Notes under the pieces: model-generated
What the model was told of the DNA's origin: nothing
Seen by the model: the letters and a program-made list of their open reading frames with translations, nothing else
Databases searched by the model: none
In this document: in pieces, positions 16,755 to 27,486 of the stretch
Numbering within the stretch: position 1 is the first letter of the stretch
Layout of the letters: each line of letters starts with the position of its first letter
Position numbers and translations under genes: made by a program
Assembly (NCBI RefSeq): GCF_000145035.1
Contig: NC_014387.1
Coordinates: 1,471,001 to 1,535,000 of the forward strand
Source: Butyrivibrio proteoclasticus B316
GTDB lineage: Bacteria > Bacillota > Clostridia > Lachnospirales > Lachnospiraceae
Length of the DNA stretch: 64,000 nt
Direction of reading: 5' to 3'

Positions 16755-19700
16755 ATGTATAAGGGTAGTAATAGACGTTCCAAAGCGCTTTCAAAGAGCT
16801 TTGCTCTTGGAATGAGCGCTATGATGGCAGCGTCAACTATTGCTTCTGCCACAAGCGGTATCACCGCATTTGCAAAAGAGGATGACTTAAATCCTGATAA
16901 TGCAGATGTGATCTTTTTTGATGAAAATGATGCTTCTTCTGGCAACTCTGGCAGCGATGAGGCTGGTGATGAAAAATCAGCTGCATCAGAAGAAAAAAGT
17001 GTGGATGGAGCATCTACAGAAGGAAGTTCTGTAGTAGAAAGCTCAGAGGAAGATTCTCTTGATGAAGCTTTAGAAGAGATTTCTTTGGATGAAAGTGAAA
17101 CAGTAGCTTTGACTGAGGACTCTGCCGAAGAAGGATCATCTCTTTTACTTGAGAGCAAAACTTTATTGGCTTCTTCTGACGGAGTTATTGCTGATCAGGG
17201 AGAAGATGGTTTTGAAAACTTCACAGAAGATCTTACTGTGGCAAACATCAGATTTGGTGCTGACAAAGACGTTTCTTCAAAATCTGTATATGATGAAGAA
17301 CACGGCTATGGCTTTAGCGATGTAGATTATAGTCAGGATGCAATTGGATGGTCCGGTAATGTTTACTATCCACGTGTTCCTGCTGTATCTTCCGGCGCCG
17401 GAAATGTTATTGATGGCTCCGATTATGTAGAAATTGCCAGCAAGATATGGACAGAGACTGAATCAAGCGGATATGGCGTATATACATATGAGAGCACATC
17501 AACTTTTGATGTAGATCTTTATAATGCTGATTACAAGGTTGATGTTACTTTTGTTAACCCTACTGATAATGCATACACAGCTGCTTTGGAGGCTGAGGAC
17601 ATTACTAAAGTAACAGGTATAAGTGTTGCTCCCGGCAGTAGCGTTACTAAGTCTTTTGAGGCAAACCTTGTAGATGGCAATCTTAATATCAAATTCCTTG
17701 GCACAAGTGATGCCAAGTCTATGAGTGATGCCAAGACAACAAAGGTTTATGTTTCAGGTCTCAAGATCACAAGACTTGCTACAGAAATGAAGGGCGATAA
17801 GCCTACAATCTTTGTGGCTTCTGACTCAACAGTTCAGACATATGACGAGTATTATTATCCTCAGACTGGTTGGGGCCAGGTTCTTTCTACATACTTTGGG
17901 GATTTTGTAGAGGAAAGAGAGTGCACTGATTGCGGATACAGCCAGTCTCAGGTTTATGAGACTACAGCTGCAATAGTTGAGAATCGCTCAATTGGTGGAC
18001 GTTCATCCAAGTCCTTTATTGATGAGGGCAAGTTCGACGATATTCTCGAGGACATCAAGCCAGGCGATTATCTTCTTGTTCAGTGGGGACATAACGATGC
18101 TACTTATTCAAGACCAAACCGCTATGTATCAGCTGCTGATTTTGAAAAGTGGATCATGGTATACGTAAACGGAGCTATAGAAAGAGGTGCTACACCGGTT
18201 CTTGTTACTCCTGTTGCACGTTACAGCTATACAACTAATCCTGATGGAAGTCTTAATTCTTTTGCCAGCAATTTCGAGGCATACAGACAGGTAATGTTAA
18301 GACTTGCAGCTGAGTACGATATTCCTTATGTTGATCTTACACAGCGCTCTATTGATGTATGTAACAACTTTGGAATTGAAGGCTCCAAGATGCTTTTCCT
18401 TAAGCTTGCAGCCGGTGAGGTATCTACAGGCGCATATGCAGGTGGCGTTGATGATTCTACACACCTTCAGTACTATGGAGCACTTAAGTTTGCTCAGTGC
18501 GTAGCAGAAGGTATTGTTGATTATGCTGATGGTAAGGTTGAGGGTGCTTCAGACAAGCTTGATGATCTGGCTGGCCTTGTAGTTATCAATGCAGCTTCAG
18601 AAGCTCCGGCTAAGCCTCAGGGTCTTAAGACAACTTCAATTGGTGCTACAAGCATTTCACTTGAATGGGAAGCTGCTGAGGGCGCAGAGCTTTACTATAT
18701 TTACAGAGCAGCACTTTCAGAGGGACAGACAATTGATGATGTAGATTTTTCAAAGGCTGATAAGTATTCTGTTTCAGGTAAGACAACTTATGTTGATCCA
18801 AGCTGTGGAGGCGGAGTTACATATGTATATGCCGTAGCAGGATTTAACAGCTTTGGCATAGGAGAGCTATCTGATAAGCTTCAGGTTGCTACCAAGACAG
18901 CAGGACTTCGCTTTGACTTTAACTACAACAATTCTCCTACAATGGAAGGTTGGACTGGTGTTAACCAGAATGAGATGTACACTGCTGAAAAAGGCTATGG
19001 ATGGATCACAGCTCCTAACAATGGCCGTTACAGAGGCGGAAATGGCAAGGCTGATTCATCAGCTATGGCAGATGACTTTAACCTTGGTGCCGGAGAATTT
19101 GCAGTTGATCTTCCAAACGGAAAATATGAAATTACAGTATATGCTGCAGATCTTTTAAATGGAACAAGTACAATTAAGCCTGCATATTCTGCTGAGGGAA
19201 TTTCAATTGGTTCAATCGCCTGCAAACAGTCTCTTGGAAGCTGCACAGGAACTGTAAGTGTTACAGATGGACAGCTCAATTTAACTGTTGAGGGTACTAA
19301 CCAGTATATAAATGGTCTTACTATTACATCTCTTTTACCTGCACCTGGAAACCTTGCTATCACAGAGCTTTCATTTGGAAAGACTACAGCTACATTCCTT
19401 CTTTCATTTACAAAGGTTGAGGATGCTGTATCTTATAGGGTTTATCAGAAAGGTGAATCTGATAAAGATTTTGCATTGGTAAAGAGCTATACTGCTCAGG
19501 AGCTTATTGATAACGAGCTTGACTGCCGTGCTATGACAGCTTCACTTGGAGAAACTTACTCATATTACATGACTTGTGTTATTGAGGATGGTTCCGAGTC
19601 TTCAGCAAGTAATGTTGTAACACAGTCTATGCTTGATCCTAGTGTAGAGGTTCCTGCTGCTGTTAAGGGACTTAAGTGCACAAGTCCTGAGGAAGGACAG

Positions 19701-22700
19701 GAAGAGCTTCAGAATACTATTTCTCTTGCATGGGATGAGAGTCCTGCAGAAGAGAATGTTATCAAGTACATTGTTTATCGTTCTGCTAAGGCAGAGAGCG
19801 ACAAGGGATTTAAGGAGTTTGTTAAGGTTGGAGAGTCAACTACTGCATCCTTTACAGACGAAGATCCTGAAATTGCAACTAATGTACATTATTATTACAA
19901 GGTCGCTGCAATGAACGCAGGCGGAATCGGTGAAATGTCAGAAGCTATCATGACACCTATAGCTGGTTCACTTGTAGCAGGCGGACTTGAAACATATGCT
20001 TCTCGTGCTCTTGTAGCTATCAACCTTGCAGGCGATGCAGGTGCAGAGACTAAGGTTTCAGCTACTGACAAAGACGGCAATCCTATTACAAGAGGAAATT
20101 ACCTCTCATGGAGAAGCTTCCCTGGAGATTTCAGCGGAAAAGAACTTACAACAACATTTAACGTTTATAGAAATGGTACATGTATTGCACATGACATCAG
20201 CTCTACAAACATGATCGATGAGGGTGGTCTTCCATCAAATGTTTATACAGTAGTTGGTTCTAATGATTCAGCTCTTGGCCTTACAGCAAAGGAAACTCCT
20301 GTCTGGGCTAATCAGTATATGGAGTTTGGACTCAATAAGCCTGAAGATGAAACAATGCCTGATGGTTCAACCTGCACATATACAGCAAATGATATGTCAG
20401 TTGGAGATCTTGATGGTGATGGTGAACTTGAACTTATCGTTAAGTGGTATCCAAGCAATGCCAAGGATAATTCAGGTTCAGGCTACACCGGAAAAACTTT
20501 CCTTGATGGATATGACGTAGATTTCTCAACCGGAGCAGTTAACCAGCTTTGGAGAATTGACCTTGGTGTCAATATTCGTTCCGGCGCGCATTATACTCAG
20601 TTCCAGGTTTGGGATTATGATGCTGATGGTATCGCAGAGATTGCTATTAAGACAGCAGATGGTACTACAACTTATAAAAATGAGAACGGAAGTCTTGTAG
20701 AAACAGGATATGTTGGTGCCTGCAACAGCGATGCACTTCCTACAGATACTATAAGTCCTAAATATGACTATAGAAATTCTGGCGGTTATGTACTTGATGG
20801 ACCTGAGTACTTCTCAATGTTCAAGGGAAATACCGGTGAACTTATTGATACAACAAATTATATTCCTGCAAGAGGAAGCGTTTCTGCATGGGGAGATGGA
20901 TATGGTAACCGTGTAGACAGATTCCTTTCTGGTACAGCTTATCTTAATGGAACAACTCCTTTCGCAGTATTTGCAAGAGGTTATTACACAAGAACAACAC
21001 TCACAGCATATTACCTCACCAAGACTACAGATGATGAAGGCAATGAAGTTGAGCAGATTGGTGTATATTGGAAATTTGATACAGATAATATTTCAAGTGA
21101 TGTTGAGCTTACAGCTCAGGGCAACCATGGACTTTCCATCAATGATGTAGATGGAGATGGCAAGGACGAGATCATTTATGGTTCACTTACAATTGATAAC
21201 GATGGATCAGTTCTTTATTCAACACAGCTTGGTCATGGCGATGCAATGCATGTAAGTGACTGGATTCCAAGTAATCCGGGACTTGAGGTTATGGATGTTC
21301 ACGAGCATGATAATGTTCCATATCATGTAGAAATTCATGATGCTGAGACAGGTGAGATCCTTACAGGTTACTACACAGGTAAAGACACAGGACGTGGAAT
21401 GGCAGCTGATATTGATCCTACAGCGGAAGGTGCTGAGTATTGGTCAATAGCTAATCCAAATTACAAGGGCAATGATGAGCCTGCATGGAATTCCAGAAAT
21501 GCTGATGTATTCAGCTCACTTTCCGGAAGAGTAGGCAAGTCAGATTCTGATTATACATCAATGATAGCTCTGTCAGATGGCGCAACTCCTGCAGTTAACT
21601 TCTCTATGTTCTGGGATGGAGATCTTCTTGCAGATATGCAGGATCACACCTTTAACCAGGCTGCATATGTGCCTCTTACAACAACTATTGAGAAATGGGA
21701 TTATGAGAATCAGAAGTCAGTTACTCTATTTGAATCCTCACAGGTTCTTACAAGTAACGGAACAAAGGGAAATCTTGGCCTTGTAGCAGATATCCTTGGT
21801 GACTACAGAGAAGAGATAATTGCAAGATGCGCTGCTGACGACAGCAGAATTAGAATTTACTCAACAACAATTCAGACAGATTATGTAGTTCCTTGCTCAC
21901 TTACAGACCTTGCTTACAGAGAAGGCGTAGCATGGCAGAACGTTGGCTACAACCAGCCTGCACATACAAGTTACCTCATTTCTGAAGGCCTTGTAACATC
22001 TAAGGTATCAGAAAAAGCTGTAGATTCTACAAGCGTAACAATTGGCTTTACTCCTGCAAATGATGGTGTATATGGTCATGATGTAGAGGGCTATGTTGTT
22101 AAGAGAGCTCAGGTAACTACAGATGAAAACGGCAATCAGACTACTGGTGACTATGAAGAAGTAGCAAGACTTGATGCAAACGGGCTTGCAGCTGAAGACG
22201 GTGGAGAGACTTCTAAGACAGAAAAGGTAATTACCGGTTACGAGGAAGCTGGTGTATATAAGAAGTTTGATTTTGGCTATAAGAGTGCAAATGCTAGTGG
22301 ATTTGAGAGAATTCTTGCCGATGACTACAATGCTTCCAGAGGATTTGGCTGGGAAGTTGGCACAGGCGCAGATGTCAACTGGAATAAGGTTGGTGTAGGT
22401 ATCGAGAATGCTGGCGATACTCAGACTGATATTGAGAAGGCATGCTGCGATCTTGACAGAAGAGATAGCGAGCTCAAGTTCCTTGTAGATGTTCCTGCTG
22501 GCTCTTATAAGGTTGATGTATATGCCGGAGCTGCTTATAGCAATAATGCTTATAATGGCACAACAATCATTGTAAATGGACAGAACCTTGGTGTTGTATC
22601 ACAGTCAGCTAAGGTAGCTGATATTGTTAAGACTGCAACAGTAACATTTGAAGAAGCTTCTCAGATTGAGATTGTTTCTTCTAACAGTGGCAATCTTGCA

Positions 22701-24785
22701 ATCTTGAATGCTGCTGTAATAACAAGGCTTAATCCTATTTATGAAGAGGTTCCTGTTTCTGGTGATACAGATCCTTCCAAGGTATACACATATACTGACA
22801 AGACAGTTAAGGGAGGAAATACTTATTCTTATAAGGTAGCAGCTGTAGTAGATGGAAAAGTAAGCTATTCAAGTGCTCCTCTTACAGTTCAGCCTACTGT
22901 ATCGATCAGCAAGCTTAATGAAGAACTTACAGAAATGGAGCTTGTTCAGGATACTCCTCTTGCTGATGGACAGACTGTAGCAGACCTTCTTGCAGCACAG
23001 AAACAGTACATTTCTGTAACAGACTCAGAGGGAGTTGAGCAGAACGTAATTATTACATGGGATGCTGATGATGTTGATATCCATACAGTTGGAGAATACA
23101 CAGCACATGCTTATATTCGTGGCTATGCTGAAAACCCTGTTGATGTTACTGTAAAGGTAGTTGCTAATGTTCCTACAGGTTATGAAAAACTTGCAGATAT
23201 CAAAGTGATTCTTGGCAATGAGGTTGTTCTTCCTTCTGTTGTCAAGGCAACATTCCTTAATGGAAGCAGCAAGGATGTTAAGGTTACCTGGAATACAGAC
23301 AAGCTCGACACAACAAAGGTTGGCGACTATACACTTAAGGGCGTTGTAGAGGGAACAGAAGATACAGTAAGCATTACAGTTCATATTGTAAGTGACTATA
23401 TTGTTTCTGTAGCAGACTCTTTTGTTGAGATTGAATATCTTAATAAGAAGTATTCTCTTCCTGAGACAGTTACTGTAACTTATGCAAGCGGCAATACTAC
23501 AACAGCTGCTGTAACATGGAATGCATCTGATATAGATGTATCAAGCCTTGGATCTACTTTCAATGTAGAAGGTACTGTTGAAGATTATGAGGGTGTTGCT
23601 AATCTCAAGGCAGTTGTAAGCTATCCTGCACTTTATAAGTTTGATCTTGGAATCAGCACTAACCGTGTTGCTGAAGGCTGGACAGGAATAACAGTTAACC
23701 CTAAGAATGGTAAGGCAACTCTTGAGTCACTTGGAAGTGCATATTCAAAAGAAAAGGGATATGGCTTTGAAAACGGCTCTGTAGCTATGCAGGGACGTAC
23801 TGAGGAATTTACTTATGAAGGAACACTTCCTTGGCTGGTTTATACAGACTTTGCTCTTCCTGCAGGAGAAACATTCCTTGTAGATGTTGAAAATGGCAAT
23901 TATCAGGTTGAGTTCCTTAGTAACTCTGTTTACAAGAGCTCAGTAACAGGAACAGTAGAAGATAAGAGCTTTAGCGTAAGTAATGCTGCAAACACATACG
24001 CAGTAACTTCGGTTGATGTTGAAGTTACAGACGGTCAGCTTACTATGACATTTGGCTCTAACACACCAAGACTTGGCGCGATTGTAGTTCGTAAGGCTAT
24101 TACAGATGCTTCCTACTATGGACCTGTTGATGATGAGCCTACAGTACCTGTTGGTACAATCGTAAACAAATATGGTTCATACTACTATGTTCTTGAAGAT
24201 GGCAGCTATTACACAGGACTTATAACAATTGATGGAGTAACATACTATTTCAAAGAAAACGGCAAGATGACAAGAGGGGCATATCTGACAACTGACGAAG
24301 GTAAGTATTACTTCGATACTGACGGTCATATGCTCAAAAACAGCTTCCTTGAAAAGTATGGATCAATCTACTACTTTGGTGATGATGGTCTGATGCTTAC
24401 ATCTACAATAATTGTTCCTGGCGATGGATATAAGTACTACGCTAATGCTAAGGGCCAGATAATGCATAATAATTTCGCAACTGTAGACGATAATAAGTAC
24501 TACTTTGATGGCGATGGACGTATGGTAATATCTCAGTTTGTAACACAGTACGCCAAGACATATTATCTTGGAGAAGATGGATGCCTTCAGTACAAGACTA
24601 TAGTAAGTGACGGTGACTACAATTACTACGTTGACGCAAGAGGCGTAATGTTAAAGAATATTCTTGTAACGTTTGAAGATGGCACCCGCTACTTTGATAA
24701 TGAAGGTCATATGGTCAAGAATTGTACAATCACTTATTACTTCAAGAAATATACATTTGATGAAAATGGACTTCTTGTTAAGTAA
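16755..24785 (+). CDS. Giant secreted rhamnogalacturonan esterase-lyase (SGNH/CE12-like plus PL11) with wall-binding repeats
   Basis: The protein has 2676 residues. In order, approximately: signal peptide 1-41; acidic Ser/Glu-rich linker to 145; a malectin-like beta-domain 160-340; an SGNH hydrolase of the rhamnogalacturonan-acetylesterase type 348-592 (ASDST nucleophile block, GGRSSKSF, GHND, DSTHL); FN3 617-712; a malectin-like domain 716-860; two FN3 domains 862-1070; a PL11 rhamnogalacturonan lyase 1075-1750 (LSWRSFPGD, DGDGELELIVKWYPSNAKDN, LGVNIRSGAHYTQFQVWDYD); a malectin-like domain 1835-1992; three small Ig-like domains 2085-2290; another malectin-like domain 2293-2450; and choline-binding-type repeats 2458-2676. 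It should deacetylate and cleave the pectin backbone at the cell surface. AGGAGG (16741-16746) sets the start. It stands alone between a structured leader and a strong terminator. Domain borders are estimates. Confidence 0.88.
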   Translation: MYKGSNRRSKALSKSFALGMSAMMAASTIASATSGITAFAKEDDLNPDNADVIFFDENDASSGNSGSDEAGDEKSAASEEKSVDGASTEGSSVVESSEEDSLDEALEEISLDESETVALTEDSAEEGSSLLLESKTLLASSDGVIADQGEDGFENFTEDLTVANIRFGADKDVSSKSVYDEEHGYGFSDVDYSQDAIGWSGNVYYPRVPAVSSGAGNVIDGSDYVEIASKIWTETESSGYGVYTYESTSTFDVDLYNADYKVDVTFVNPTDNAYTAALEAEDITKVTGISVAPGSSVTKSFEANLVDGNLNIKFLGTSDAKSMSDAKTTKVYVSGLKITRLATEMKGDKPTIFVASDSTVQTYDEYYYPQTGWGQVLSTYFGDFVEERECTDCGYSQSQVYETTAAIVENRSIGGRSSKSFIDEGKFDDILEDIKPGDYLLVQWGHNDATYSRPNRYVSAADFEKWIMVYVNGAIERGATPVLVTPVARYSYTTNPDGSLNSFASNFEAYRQVMLRLAAEYDIPYVDLTQRSIDVCNNFGIEGSKMLFLKLAAGEVSTGAYAGGVDDSTHLQYYGALKFAQCVAEGIVDYADGKVEGASDKLDDLAGLVVINAASEAPAKPQGLKTTSIGATSISLEWEAAEGAELYYIYRAALSEGQTIDDVDFSKADKYSVSGKTTYVDPSCGGGVTYVYAVAGFNSFGIGELSDKLQVATKTAGLRFDFNYNNSPTMEGWTGVNQNEMYTAEKGYGWITAPNNGRYRGGNGKADSSAMADDFNLGAGEFAVDLPNGKYEITVYAADLLNGTSTIKPAYSAEGISIGSIACKQSLGSCTGTVSVTDGQLNLTVEGTNQYINGLTITSLLPAPGNLAITELSFGKTTATFLLSFTKVEDAVSYRVYQKGESDKDFALVKSYTAQELIDNELDCRAMTASLGETYSYYMTCVIEDGSESSASNVVTQSMLDPSVEVPAAVKGLKCTSPEEGQEELQNTISLAWDESPAEENVIKYIVYRSAKAESDKGFKEFVKVGESTTASFTDEDPEIATNVHYYYKVAAMNAGGIGEMSEAIMTPIAGSLVAGGLETYASRALVAINLAGDAGAETKVSATDKDGNPITRGNYLSWRSFPGDFSGKELTTTFNVYRNGTCIAHDISSTNMIDEGGLPSNVYTVVGSNDSALGLTAKETPVWANQYMEFGLNKPEDETMPDGSTCTYTANDMSVGDLDGDGELELIVKWYPSNAKDNSGSGYTGKTFLDGYDVDFSTGAVNQLWRIDLGVNIRSGAHYTQFQVWDYDADGIAEIAIKTADGTTTYKNENGSLVETGYVGACNSDALPTDTISPKYDYRNSGGYVLDGPEYFSMFKGNTGELIDTTNYIPARGSVSAWGDGYGNRVDRFLSGTAYLNGTTPFAVFARGYYTRTTLTAYYLTKTTDDEGNEVEQIGVYWKFDTDNISSDVELTAQGNHGLSINDVDGDGKDEIIYGSLTIDNDGSVLYSTQLGHGDAMHVSDWIPSNPGLEVMDVHEHDNVPYHVEIHDAETGEILTGYYTGKDTGRGMAADIDPTAEGAEYWSIANPNYKGNDEPAWNSRNADVFSSLSGRVGKSDSDYTSMIALSDGATPAVNFSMFWDGDLLADMQDHTFNQAAYVPLTTTIEKWDYENQKSVTLFESSQVLTSNGTKGNLGLVADILGDYREEIIARCAADDSRIRIYSTTIQTDYVVPCSLTDLAYREGVAWQNVGYNQPAHTSYLISEGLVTSKVSEKAVDSTSVTIGFTPANDGVYGHDVEGYVVKRAQVTTDENGNQTTGDYEEVARLDANGLAAEDGGETSKTEKVITGYEEAGVYKKFDFGYKSANASGFERILADDYNASRGFGWEVGTGADVNWNKVGVGIENAGDTQTDIEKACCDLDRRDSELKFLVDVPAGSYKVDVYAGAAYSNNAYNGTTIIVNGQNLGVVSQSAKVADIVKTATVTFEEASQIEIVSSNSGNLAILNAAVITRLNPIYEEVPVSGDTDPSKVYTYTDKTVKGGNTYSYKVAAVVDGKVSYSSAPLTVQPTVSISKLNEELTEMELVQDTPLADGQTVADLLAAQKQYISVTDSEGVEQNVIITWDADDVDIHTVGEYTAHAYIRGYAENPVDVTVKVVANVPTGYEKLADIKVILGNEVVLPSVVKATFLNGSSKDVKVTWNTDKLDTTKVGDYTLKGVVEGTEDTVSITVHIVSDYIVSVADSFVEIEYLNKKYSLPETVTVTYASGNTTTAAVTWNASDIDVSSLGSTFNVEGTVEDYEGVANLKAVVSYPALYKFDLGISTNRVAEGWTGITVNPKNGKATLESLGSAYSKEKGYGFENGSVAMQGRTEEFTYEGTLPWLVYTDFALPAGETFLVDVENGNYQVEFLSNSVYKSSVTGTVEDKSFSVSNAANTYAVTSVDVEVTDGQLTMTFGSNTPRLGAIVVRKAITDASYYGPVDDEPTVPVGTIVNKYGSYYYVLEDGSYYTGLITIDGVTYYFKENGKMTRGAYLTTDEGKYYFDTDGHMLKNSFLEKYGSIYYFGDDGLMLTSTIIVPGDGYKYYANAKGQIMHNNFATVDDNKYYFDGDGRMVISQFVTQYAKTYYLGEDGCLQYKTIVSDGDYNYYVDARGVMLKNILVTFEDGTRYFDNEGHMVKNCTITYYFKKYTFDENGLLVK

Positions 24786-24818
24786 AGATAATTAATCAAA
24801 AATTAATAAAAAAGAAAG

Positions 24819-24849
24819 TCCCTGTGCAGAAATGCACGGGGATTTTTTT
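24819..24849 (+). terminator. Terminator of the pectinase gene
   Basis: A 10-bp stem (TCCCTGTGCA at 24819-24828 with TGCACGGGGA at 24833-24842) capped by a GAAA tetraloop is followed by seven T. Confidence 0.92.
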
Positions 24850-24921
24850 GTATAATAATATACGATAATTTGTATATGTTTTTTTATTATCTCGACATTG
24901 TGCTTTCCAGGAGGGATGAAT

Positions 24922-26643
24922 ATGAAGCCTAAGGCATATAATGGTAAATTAGTTCAAAAGCTCATTTTTGCGGCAGTTGCAGCTATTATAGGCATTGCAG
25001 TAGTGTTAACTGTCATAAGTGGGATTAACATCACTAACACCTATAATGATATGGTTCGCGAAGAACTCAGGGTTGCTGCAGAGCAGCTTCAAAGTGAAAT
25101 GACTTATGTCTGGGATGGAGATTGGGCATACGACAATGAAGTTCTTACCAAAGGCGACGTAGAAGTTCATGATGAATATGAAGAGATAATCGATGAGCTA
25201 AAGGATTATACAGGACTTGAGTATTCTGTTTTCTATGGAAAAGAAAGAGTTCTTACCACTATTGTTGAAGATGGCAAAAGGATAGTAGGCTTCAATGCAT
25301 CTGACGGCGTTATCAATCAGGTGCTTAACCAAAAGAACGAAATGTATACTCCAAATGCATCCCCTGCCGGAGCTTCTCAAAAGTATTATTGCTATTATTG
25401 TCCTCTTTTACAGGATGATGGGACAGTCGCGGGAATGGTTTTTGCAGGCAGAGGAAGAGATGATGTTATTGGAAAAATTTCAGCTGTCATTGCAACGATG
25501 GCTGTGATTTCTGTAATCCTTGCTGTTATTCTTTCTGTTATCGGAATCGTCATTGCTAATACTGTATCTGTCAAGATGAGAGCTATAGCAGATGAATATG
25601 GATTACTGGCGCAAGGAGAGCTTAAACTGAATATAGATGAATCATATCTTAAGCGTAATGACGAAATTGGTCTCCTGGCTGATGGAGCTAAGACACTTAT
25701 GGATAAACTTGGTTCTGTGATCAGAGATACTATGAGAATGTCTAATGACCTTAAGGCTTCAGGAGCGGAGCTTTTTGACTCTGCATCGCAGGCTTCGTCA
25801 GCATCAAGTCAGGTCAGTGAGGCAGTCGATGAGATTTCCAGAGGAGCTGTTAACCAGGCGGAAAGCGTTGAAACAGCAGCCGGTAATACACAGGATATTG
25901 GAAGAGATATTGATGAAGTGGCAGATAATGTCAAGCAGCTCAATTCTTTTGCAGGAGAAATGAAAACTTCCTGTGAAGCAGCTATGGAAGCTCTTGATAA
26001 ACTGATAGAGCAAAGTAAAGATGTTCAGGCGTCTGTTCGTGATATTGGAGATACCATTAATTCGACGAATGAATCAGCCAAAGAGATTTCTAAATTTTCA
26101 CAGGCTATTACTGAAATTGCGTCACAGACAAATCTTTTATCACTTAATGCCAGCATAGAGGCTGCAAGAGCCGGAGATGCCGGAAAGGGATTTGCGGTTG
26201 TTGCAACAGAAATAGGACAGCTTGCTGTTCAGAGTAGTAACAGCGCAGAAGAAATCAAGAAAATTGTAGAACAACTCCTGGCGGATTCTGAAGCATCAGT
26301 TGAAGTAATGCAGAGGCTTAATTCCAGCTTTGATCAACAGTCCCAGCAGCTTGACGATACTCAGACCAATATGCGCAGCATGGCTGATAATGTTGATAAT
26401 GTATCAAGCAGTACAGACAGCATTGCCGGTTATGTTGAAAACCTTAACACTGCCAAGGATAAACTTGTAGAGATTATTTCTGATCTTTCTGCTATTTCAG
26501 AAGAAAATGCAGCTTCAACGGAAGAGACAAATGCTTCAATGCAGGAACTTAATGCAACATTCTCACTGATCACAGAATCTGCTAATAAGCTTCAAAAACT
26601 TGCAGAGGATATGACAGAAACAATTAGTTTCTTTAAGCCTTAA
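24922..26643 (+). CDS. Methyl-accepting chemotaxis protein
   Basis: This 573-residue receptor has one N-terminal membrane helix (about 12-34), an extracellular sensor domain (about 35-180, probably single-Cache type, with the [19 protein letters not shown] stretch), a second helix (about 188-212), a HAMP region, and a long coiled-coil signalling domain. The highly conserved hairpin tip, [19 protein letters not shown] near residues 400-420, binds CheA and CheW. Its ligand cannot be told from sequence; the location right after a pectinase makes a sugar-related stimulus an easy but unsupported guess. I chose ATG 24922 because AGGAGG (24909-24914) is seven bases upstream, whereas ATG 24916 directly touches it. 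Confidence 0.9.
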   Translation: MKPKAYNGKLVQKLIFAAVAAIIGIAVVLTVISGINITNTYNDMVREELRVAAEQLQSEMTYVWDGDWAYDNEVLTKGDVEVHDEYEEIIDELKDYTGLEYSVFYGKERVLTTIVEDGKRIVGFNASDGVINQVLNQKNEMYTPNASPAGASQKYYCYYCPLLQDDGTVAGMVFAGRGRDDVIGKISAVIATMAVISVILAVILSVIGIVIANTVSVKMRAIADEYGLLAQGELKLNIDESYLKRNDEIGLLADGAKTLMDKLGSVIRDTMRMSNDLKASGAELFDSASQASSASSQVSEAVDEISRGAVNQAESVETAAGNTQDIGRDIDEVADNVKQLNSFAGEMKTSCEAAMEALDKLIEQSKDVQASVRDIGDTINSTNESAKEISKFSQAITEIASQTNLLSLNASIEAARAGDAGKGFAVVATEIGQLAVQSSNSAEEIKKIVEQLLADSEASVEVMQRLNSSFDQQSQQLDDTQTNMRSMADNVDNVSSSTDSIAGYVENLNTAKDKLVEIISDLSAISEENAASTEETNASMQELNATFSLITESANKLQKLAEDMTETISFFKP

Positions 26644-26669
26644 GTTTTACTGCTTCAAAAGCGTTTCAA

Positions 26670-26711
26670 ACAGCCCTTGGATAGCCTAAAAATGGCATGT
26701 CCATGGGCTGT
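26670..26711 (+). terminator. Imperfect hairpin after the chemotaxis receptor gene
   Basis: ACAGCCC (26670-26676) pairs with GGGCTGT (26705-26711). Inside, TGGA/TCCA and GCC/GGC also pair. No T-run follows, so terminator activity is uncertain. Confidence 0.4.
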
Positions 26712-26718
26712 AATTCAA

Positions 26719-26747
26719 TTGACATTTATTTAACGGATGGATATAAT
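26719..26747 (+). promoter_or_regulatory. Consensus sigma-A promoter of rex
   Basis: TTGACA (26719-26724) and TATAAT (26742-26747) match the consensus perfectly with the ideal 17-base spacer. Transcription should begin near 26754. Confidence 0.88.
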
Positions 26748-26752
26748 TATAA

Positions 26753-26770
26753 TTGAGAATTTATTAACAA
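26753..26770 (+). promoter_or_regulatory. Rex-like operator at the rex transcription start
   Basis: TTGAGAA-TTTA-TTAACAA is an 18-base inverted repeat close to the Rex operators known from Gram-positive bacteria (TTGTGAA or TTGTTAA, four bases, then the mirror). It covers the predicted transcription start, where bound repressor would block initiation. This points to autoregulation by NADH/NAD+ ratio. Confidence 0.6.
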
Positions 26771-26827
26771 TTAGAAATGAAAAAAATTATTATAAAGCGT
26801 TAATGATGCGCAAGATTGGAGCTTTTG

Positions 26828-27463
26828 ATGGCAGATAAAGAGATTTCTCAGGCAGTAATAGGGAGACTTCCTCGCTATTTTAGATATTTGGGGGACCTTA
26901 AGGAAAAGGGTGTTGAGAGAATTTCTTCTCAGGAACTCTCAGATATTATGAAGGTGACAGCTTCTCAGATCAGACAGGATTTTAATAATTTTGGCGGATT
27001 TGGTCAGCAGGGATACGGATATAATGTCAATTACCTGTATGATGAAATCAGTAAGATACTTGGAATTGACAAGCAGCACAGCCTTGTAATTATCGGTGCA
27101 GGACATCTTGGCAAGGCTATTGCCGGATATACTAATTTTACCAGAAGAGGATTTGTATTTAAGGGAGCTTTTGACTGCAATCCTGAACTTTATGGAACCA
27201 AGATCAGAGATGTTGAAGTGCGCCCTGTAGATGAGATGGAAGATTTTGTCAGGAAGAATCAGATTGAGATAGCAGTTCTTACTATTCCCAAGGATCAGGC
27301 TGTTCCGATGGCACACAAACTTGCTGAGTGCGGAATCAAGGCTATATGGAACTTTGCGCATGTAGACCTGGAAGTTCCTAACAATATACAGGTAGAAAAT
27401 GTACATTTATCTGACAGTTTGATGAAATTATCGTATAATATAAACAGGTATGAAAACACATAA
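26828..27463 (+). CDS. rex: Redox-sensing transcriptional repressor Rex
   Basis: This 211-residue protein has the Rex layout: an N-terminal winged-helix DNA-binding domain (about 1-78, with RLPRYFRYL and the recognition helix in TASQIRQDFNNFGGFGQQGYGYN), a Rossmann domain with IGAGHLGKAI (about 92-101) that reads NADH versus NAD+, and a C-terminal swap helix ending SLMKLSYNINRYE. Rex represses fermentation and NADH-reoxidation genes until NADH rises. The start is ATG 26828, six bases after TTGGAG; a TTG at 26816 is inside that site. A Rex-like operator sits at its own promoter. The next gene follows after 23 bases. Confidence 0.95.
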   Translation: MADKEISQAVIGRLPRYFRYLGDLKEKGVERISSQELSDIMKVTASQIRQDFNNFGGFGQQGYGYNVNYLYDEISKILGIDKQHSLVIIGAGHLGKAIAGYTNFTRRGFVFKGAFDCNPELYGTKIRDVEVRPVDEMEDFVRKNQIEIAVLTIPKDQAVPMAHKLAECGIKAIWNFAHVDLEVPNNIQVENVHLSDSLMKLSYNINRYENT

Positions 27464-27486
27464 ACTGATGATTGTGAGATAATCTG

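Noticed and set aside
24851..24856. TATAAT before the chemotaxis receptor gene
   Set aside because: The -35 position falls inside the preceding terminator loop and does not match.
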